From Skermanella sp. TT6 (lineage in GTDB: Bacteria; Pseudomonadota; Alphaproteobacteria; Azospirillales; Azospirillaceae): a stretch of DNA of 64,000 nucleotides. The stretch is taken from contig NZ_CP067420.1 in assembly GCF_016653635.2 (NCBI RefSeq), positions 3,798,501 through 3,862,500 on the forward strand. Direction: 5' to 3'. This document shows, piece after piece, positions 63,081-64,000 of the stretch; the first letter of the stretch is position 1; each line of letters starts with the position of its first letter. Under the pieces are notes generated by a model. It ran no database searches and was not told the DNA's origin. It worked only from the letters and a program-made list of their open reading frames with translations. Both the position numbers and the translations under genes were made by a program.

Positions 63081-64000
63081 CTAGCCGAAGACGATGGCGG
63101 GCAGCCAGGTGGCGAGCTGCGGGAACCACCAGACCATCGCCAGCCCGGCCATCTGGAGCAGGACGAAGGGGATCACGCCGCGGTAGATCTGGCCCGTCGC
63201 GACCGACGGCGGGGCGACGCTCCGCAGGTAGAACAGCGAGAAGCCCACCGGCGGGGTCAGGAAACTGGTCTGGAGGTTGATTCCGACCATCACGCCCAGC
63301 CAGACCGGATCCACTCCCATCTGGAGCAGGATCGGCGCGGTCAGCGGCATCACGATGAAGATGATCTCGAACGTGTCCAGGATGAAACCCAGGACGAACA
63401 TCAGGCACATCACGAACAGCATCGCCCCGGTGACTCCCCCCGGCAGCGCCGTCAGGAACTCCTCCAGCAGCGCGTCCCCTCCCAGCGTCCGGAAGACCAG
63501 GGCGAACATGGACGCGCCGAACAGGATGACGAACACCATCGACGTGATCTGCATGGTCGCCATCATGCAGTGGCGCAGGATCGCGTAGCTGAACTGCCGG
63601 CGCGCGGCGGCAAGGGCCATGGCGCCGACCGCGCCGACCGACGCCGATTCCGTCGGCGTGGCGATGCCGGCCAGGATCGATCCGAGCACCGCCACGATCA
63701 ATGCCAGCGCCGGGATCAGCGCCACGGCCACGTTCCTCGGCAGGTCGCGCCGGTCGTCGGCGGACATCACCATGGCGGGAGCCGACTGCGGCCGGGCGAC
63801 CGCAAGGCAGATGGTCCACCCCATGTAAAGGCCGACCAGGATGAAGCCCGGGATGAAGGCCCCGACGAACAGGTCGCCGACCGAGACCGGATTGGGCGCG
63901 AAGTTGCCGAGCGCCATCTGGGCCTGGGCATTGGCCCCCTGCAGGATGTCGCCCATGAAGATCAGGACGGTCGAGGGTGGAATGATCTGCCCCAGGGTGC
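63081..64000 (-). CDS. TRAP transporter large permease (DctM type), 5' truncated by the window
   Basis: The gene enters from the right edge and stops at 63081-63083; 306 codons are visible. The open frame continues upstream of the ATG at 63956 with LGQIIPPSTVLIFMGDILQG, a typical DctM segment, so that ATG is internal. Other hallmarks are SILAGIATPTESASVGAVGA, FILDTFEIIFIVMPL and LQTSFLTPPVGFSLFYLRSV. TRAP transporters import carboxylates with a periplasmic binding protein and small permease, expected beyond the window. Only 5 bp separate it from the convergent ABC permease gene. Confidence 0.93.
   Translation of the reverse strand, partial: TLGQIIPPSTVLIFMGDILQGANAQAQMALGNFAPNPVSVGDLFVGAFIPGFILVGLYMGWTICLAVARPQSAPAMVMSADDRRDLPRNVAVALIPALALIVAVLGSILAGIATPTESASVGAVGAMALAAARRQFSYAILRHCMMATMQITSMVFVILFGASMFALVFRTLGGDALLEEFLTALPGGVTGAMLFVMCLMFVLGFILDTFEIIFIVMPLTAPILLQMGVDPVWLGVMVGINLQTSFLTPPVGFSLFYLRSVAPPSVATGQIYRGVIPFVLLQMAGLAMVWWFPQLATWLPAIVFG

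Noticed and set aside
1-64000. tRNA, rRNA or replication-origin sequences
   Set aside because: No cloverleaf, rRNA stretch or cluster of DnaA-box-like sites was seen in the gene-free regions.

Overview
The window is 64 kb of GC-rich DNA (roughly 70% by eye) packed with bacterial genes. Gene content and order point to an alphaproteobacterium, most likely Rhodospirillales/Azospirillaceae (Azospirillum or Skermanella type). The evidence is an AddAB recombination pair downstream of tsaE-amgK-murU, lipid A genes, a fused GlgE, a plcP-agt-like lipid remodelling pair, several chemoreceptors, and Rpn-family and Xre-RES genes. This placement is an inference; no rRNA or tRNA gene is present to test it.

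Layout. 1-9.7 kb: an epimerase tail, a TPR lipoprotein-like gene divergent from a YeeZ-type SDR, a degenerate EAL-like protein, an Xre-RES toxin-antitoxin pair, quinone oxidoreductase convergent with lepA, a 2OG-Fe(II) oxygenase and a DedA protein. 9.7-17.5 kb: a chemoreceptor with a C-terminal hemerythrin domain, a 1118-aa GH13-GlgE fusion with a clear terminator, PPK2, and 4-hydroxyphenylpyruvate dioxygenase. 17.8-22.9 kb: a compact envelope-lipid operon (PlcP/LpxH-like phosphoesterase, GT4, waaA, lpxK, lpxL). 22.9-31.3 kb: xseA, purD (with two identical GNRA hairpins in its leader), an Rpn nuclease, and polyprenyl-linked glycosylation genes (GT-C-like, GT2, GtrA, uppP). 31.4-49.6 kb: a DUF4344 metallopeptidase, a second chemoreceptor, dapF-mtaB-ftsY-amn, ferredoxin-NADP reductase, then tsaE-amgK-murU-addB-addA.

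49.6-55.6 kb is the accessory region. It holds a low-GC two-gene module of unknown function (DUF1828/1829-like plus a partner), two CRISPR arrays on the minus strand, each followed by an almost identical ~308-bp leader, and two solitary hypothetical genes in a bed of dispersed palindromic repeats. No cas gene is visible, so the arrays depend on Cas proteins encoded elsewhere. The arrangement is best read as a tandem duplication of a whole repeat-array-leader unit; the two leaders lie exactly 1500 bp apart.

55.7-64 kb returns to core genes: trxA, a circularly permuted ATP-grasp/alpha-E pair, bpt, a MacAB-like tripartite ABC exporter, and the 3' part of a TRAP transporter large permease that runs off the right edge.

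At least three families of short dispersed elements occur more than once in the window, plus a perfect 30-bp inverted repeat between addB and addA. These, the CRISPR duplication and the purD leader are the least explained parts of the sequence.
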